DNA of 64,000 nt, taken from NCBI RefSeq assembly GCF_049389645.1, contig NZ_CP186540.1:682001-746000 (forward strand), read 5' to 3'. The position numbers were made by a program, and so were the translations under genes. Source of the stretch: Alkalibacterium sp049389645. GTDB lineage: Bacteria > Bacillota > Bacilli > Lactobacillales > Carnobacteriaceae_A. The notes under the pieces were generated by a model, which saw only the letters and a program-made list of their open reading frames with translations, was not told the DNA's origin and did no database searches. The stretch's first letter is position 1; each line of letters begins with the position of its first letter. Below, piece after piece: positions 63,074 through 64,000 of the stretch.

Positions 63074-64000
63074 TGATATTTCCTCCTAGGATTGTTTGTT
63101 TCACTGTTAAGTCTTCATCTAGTACGACCATATCTGCATCAAAACTTGGATTTAATTGGCCTTTAGAAGCTAAATTAAACTCTTTAGCCTGGTTGAATGA
63201 GCTCATTTTGACCGCTTCTAACATTGAACAACCTGTAAAAGTCATCATGTTTTTGAATGCGTCTATAAAGGTCAGTACGCTCCCTGCTAAGGAACCATTG
63301 CTTAGACGTGCTTGTTTGTCTTTCACAATGACTTTCTGCCCCCCTAGCTCACTCTCACCTTCCGGATAACCTTTGGCGCGCATAGCGTCTGTAATCAATT
63401 GAATCCCGTCCGCACCTTTTGTTTTATAAGCGAGTTTTACCATTTCCTCCGAGATATGAAACCCATCGACGATCATTTCAACGCTTACGCCGTCTTCTAG
63501 TAAACCGTATCCACTGACCCCAATTTCTCTATGGTGTAAGCCTAATTGGCCGTTAAAAAGATGTGTGATGTGCGTGGCCTTTGATTCTTTGAGTTGCTTG
63601 TATGTCGCACCTGAATGGCCTGCAGATAAGATGATATCATTATCTTGACAATACTCTTCAAACTCTGATACTTCACCCGTTTCCGGGGCATAAGTAATGA
63701 GGCGGATACGCTCTCCACTTAATTCCTGCCATTTTTTCAGTGTATCAAGCTGAGCAACACGAATATATTCTTCCGGCTGAGCGCCTTTGAATTTTTTTGA
63801 TATAAACGGTCCTTCCACATGAATGCCTTGAATCATCGGATTCATACTCGCCGCTTTATCGATTGCTTTTAAAGCAGCTTCAATATTTTCATCTGATTGG
63901 GTCATTGTTGTTGGGAAATATGAAGTGATTCCTTCTTCTAACATTTTATACGTCATGTCACTAATTTTCCCGGCATCCGCATCCATGTTATCCACACCAT
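63060..64000 (-). CDS. nagA: N-acetylglucosamine-6-phosphate deacetylase (5' end cut by window edge)
   Basis: The last 313 codons or so are present. The frame stays open to the right edge, and the first residues seen (GVDNMDADAGK) follow the expected HxHG...GD metal motif, which lies outside. Visible blocks: GIHVEGPFISKKFKGAQ, SAGHSGATY, HLFNGQLGLHHREIG and LITDAMRAKG, giving metal and catalytic residues. It removes acetate from GlcNAc-6-P, the step before NagB. The methionine-like codon GTG at 63995 is internal, not the start. Confidence 0.94.
   Translation of the reverse strand, partial: GVDNMDADAGKISDMTYKMLEEGITSYFPTTMTQSDENIEAALKAIDKAASMNPMIQGIHVEGPFISKKFKGAQPEEYIRVAQLDTLKKWQELSGERIRLITYAPETGEVSEFEEYCQDNDIILSAGHSGATYKQLKESKATHITHLFNGQLGLHHREIGVSGYGLLEDGVSVEMIVDGFHISEEMVKLAYKTKGADGIQLITDAMRAKGYPEGESELGGQKVIVKDKQARLSNGSLAGSVLTFIDAFKNMMTFTGCSMLEAVKMSSFNQAKEFNLASKGQLNPSFDADMVVLDEDLTVKQTILGGNINEFN

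Overview
The window is a contiguous low-GC Gram-positive chromosome segment, most likely from a member of the Lactobacillales and plausibly Carnobacteriaceae. This rests on the gene order hprK-lgt-gpsA-galU-trxB, rapZ-yvcK-whiA, comFA-comFC-hpf-secA-prfB-ftsE-ftsX, strong AGGAGG-type ribosome binding sites, the absence of sporulation genes and one tRNA-Leu without an encoded CCA. No insertion sequence, prophage, integrase or CRISPR array was seen. Species cannot be fixed from the sequence alone.

Layout. 1-7.5 kb: a gamma-glutamyltransferase cut by the left edge, two glyoxalase-fold proteins, an AEC transporter, a DUF1801 protein, tRNA-Leu(GAG), a DrrAB-like ABC exporter and a HAD phosphatase. 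7.4-15 kb: SprT-like protein, Tex, two metallophosphoesterases and a MacA/MacB-like three-gene efflux operon, followed by three 103-bp tandem repeats with nested inverted repeats (15.1-15.4 kb). 15.5-21 kb: a purine permease behind a guanine-type riboswitch, glutathione reductase coupled to a GT8 glycosyltransferase, and a two-gene chromate-transporter-family pair. 21-27.3 kb: two separate rnfC-rnfD pairs around an MgtC-family gene and a small lipoprotein gene, with no rnfA, B, E or G. 27.8-40.7 kb: whiA-yvcK-rapZ, pgcA, trxB, galU-gpsA-lgt-hprK and a YvlB/YvlC/YvlD-type envelope operon. 40.8-47.3 kb: uvrA, a YfbR-like nucleotidase, a CzrA-type regulator with an HMA-CDF metal exporter, and a MinJ-like PDZ protein. 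47.4-57.3 kb: a probable structured RNA, ftsX-ftsE, prfB with its programmed frameshift, secA, hpf, comFC-comFA and degV. 57.3-64 kb: a YigZ protein, two LCP ligases flanking tagO, and nagR-nagB-nagA (nagA cut by the right edge).

How the genes work together. Much of the window is core growth machinery: carbon control (HprK, YvcK, RapZ), precursor supply for wall and lipid (PgcA, GalU, GpsA, Nag enzymes, TagO, LCP, Lgt), division (FtsEX, MinJ, WhiA), secretion (SecA) and ribosome upkeep (RF2, HPF). Redox and metal handling is prominent (Gor, TrxB, glyoxalases, RnfC/RnfD twice, ChrA-like, CDF/CzrA).

The least ordinary parts are the doubled stand-alone RnfCD modules with candidate operators upstream, the unassigned structured RNA between ftsX and minJ, and the 103-bp repeat array. 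Functions are assigned by motif recognition and gene context only; no database search was run.
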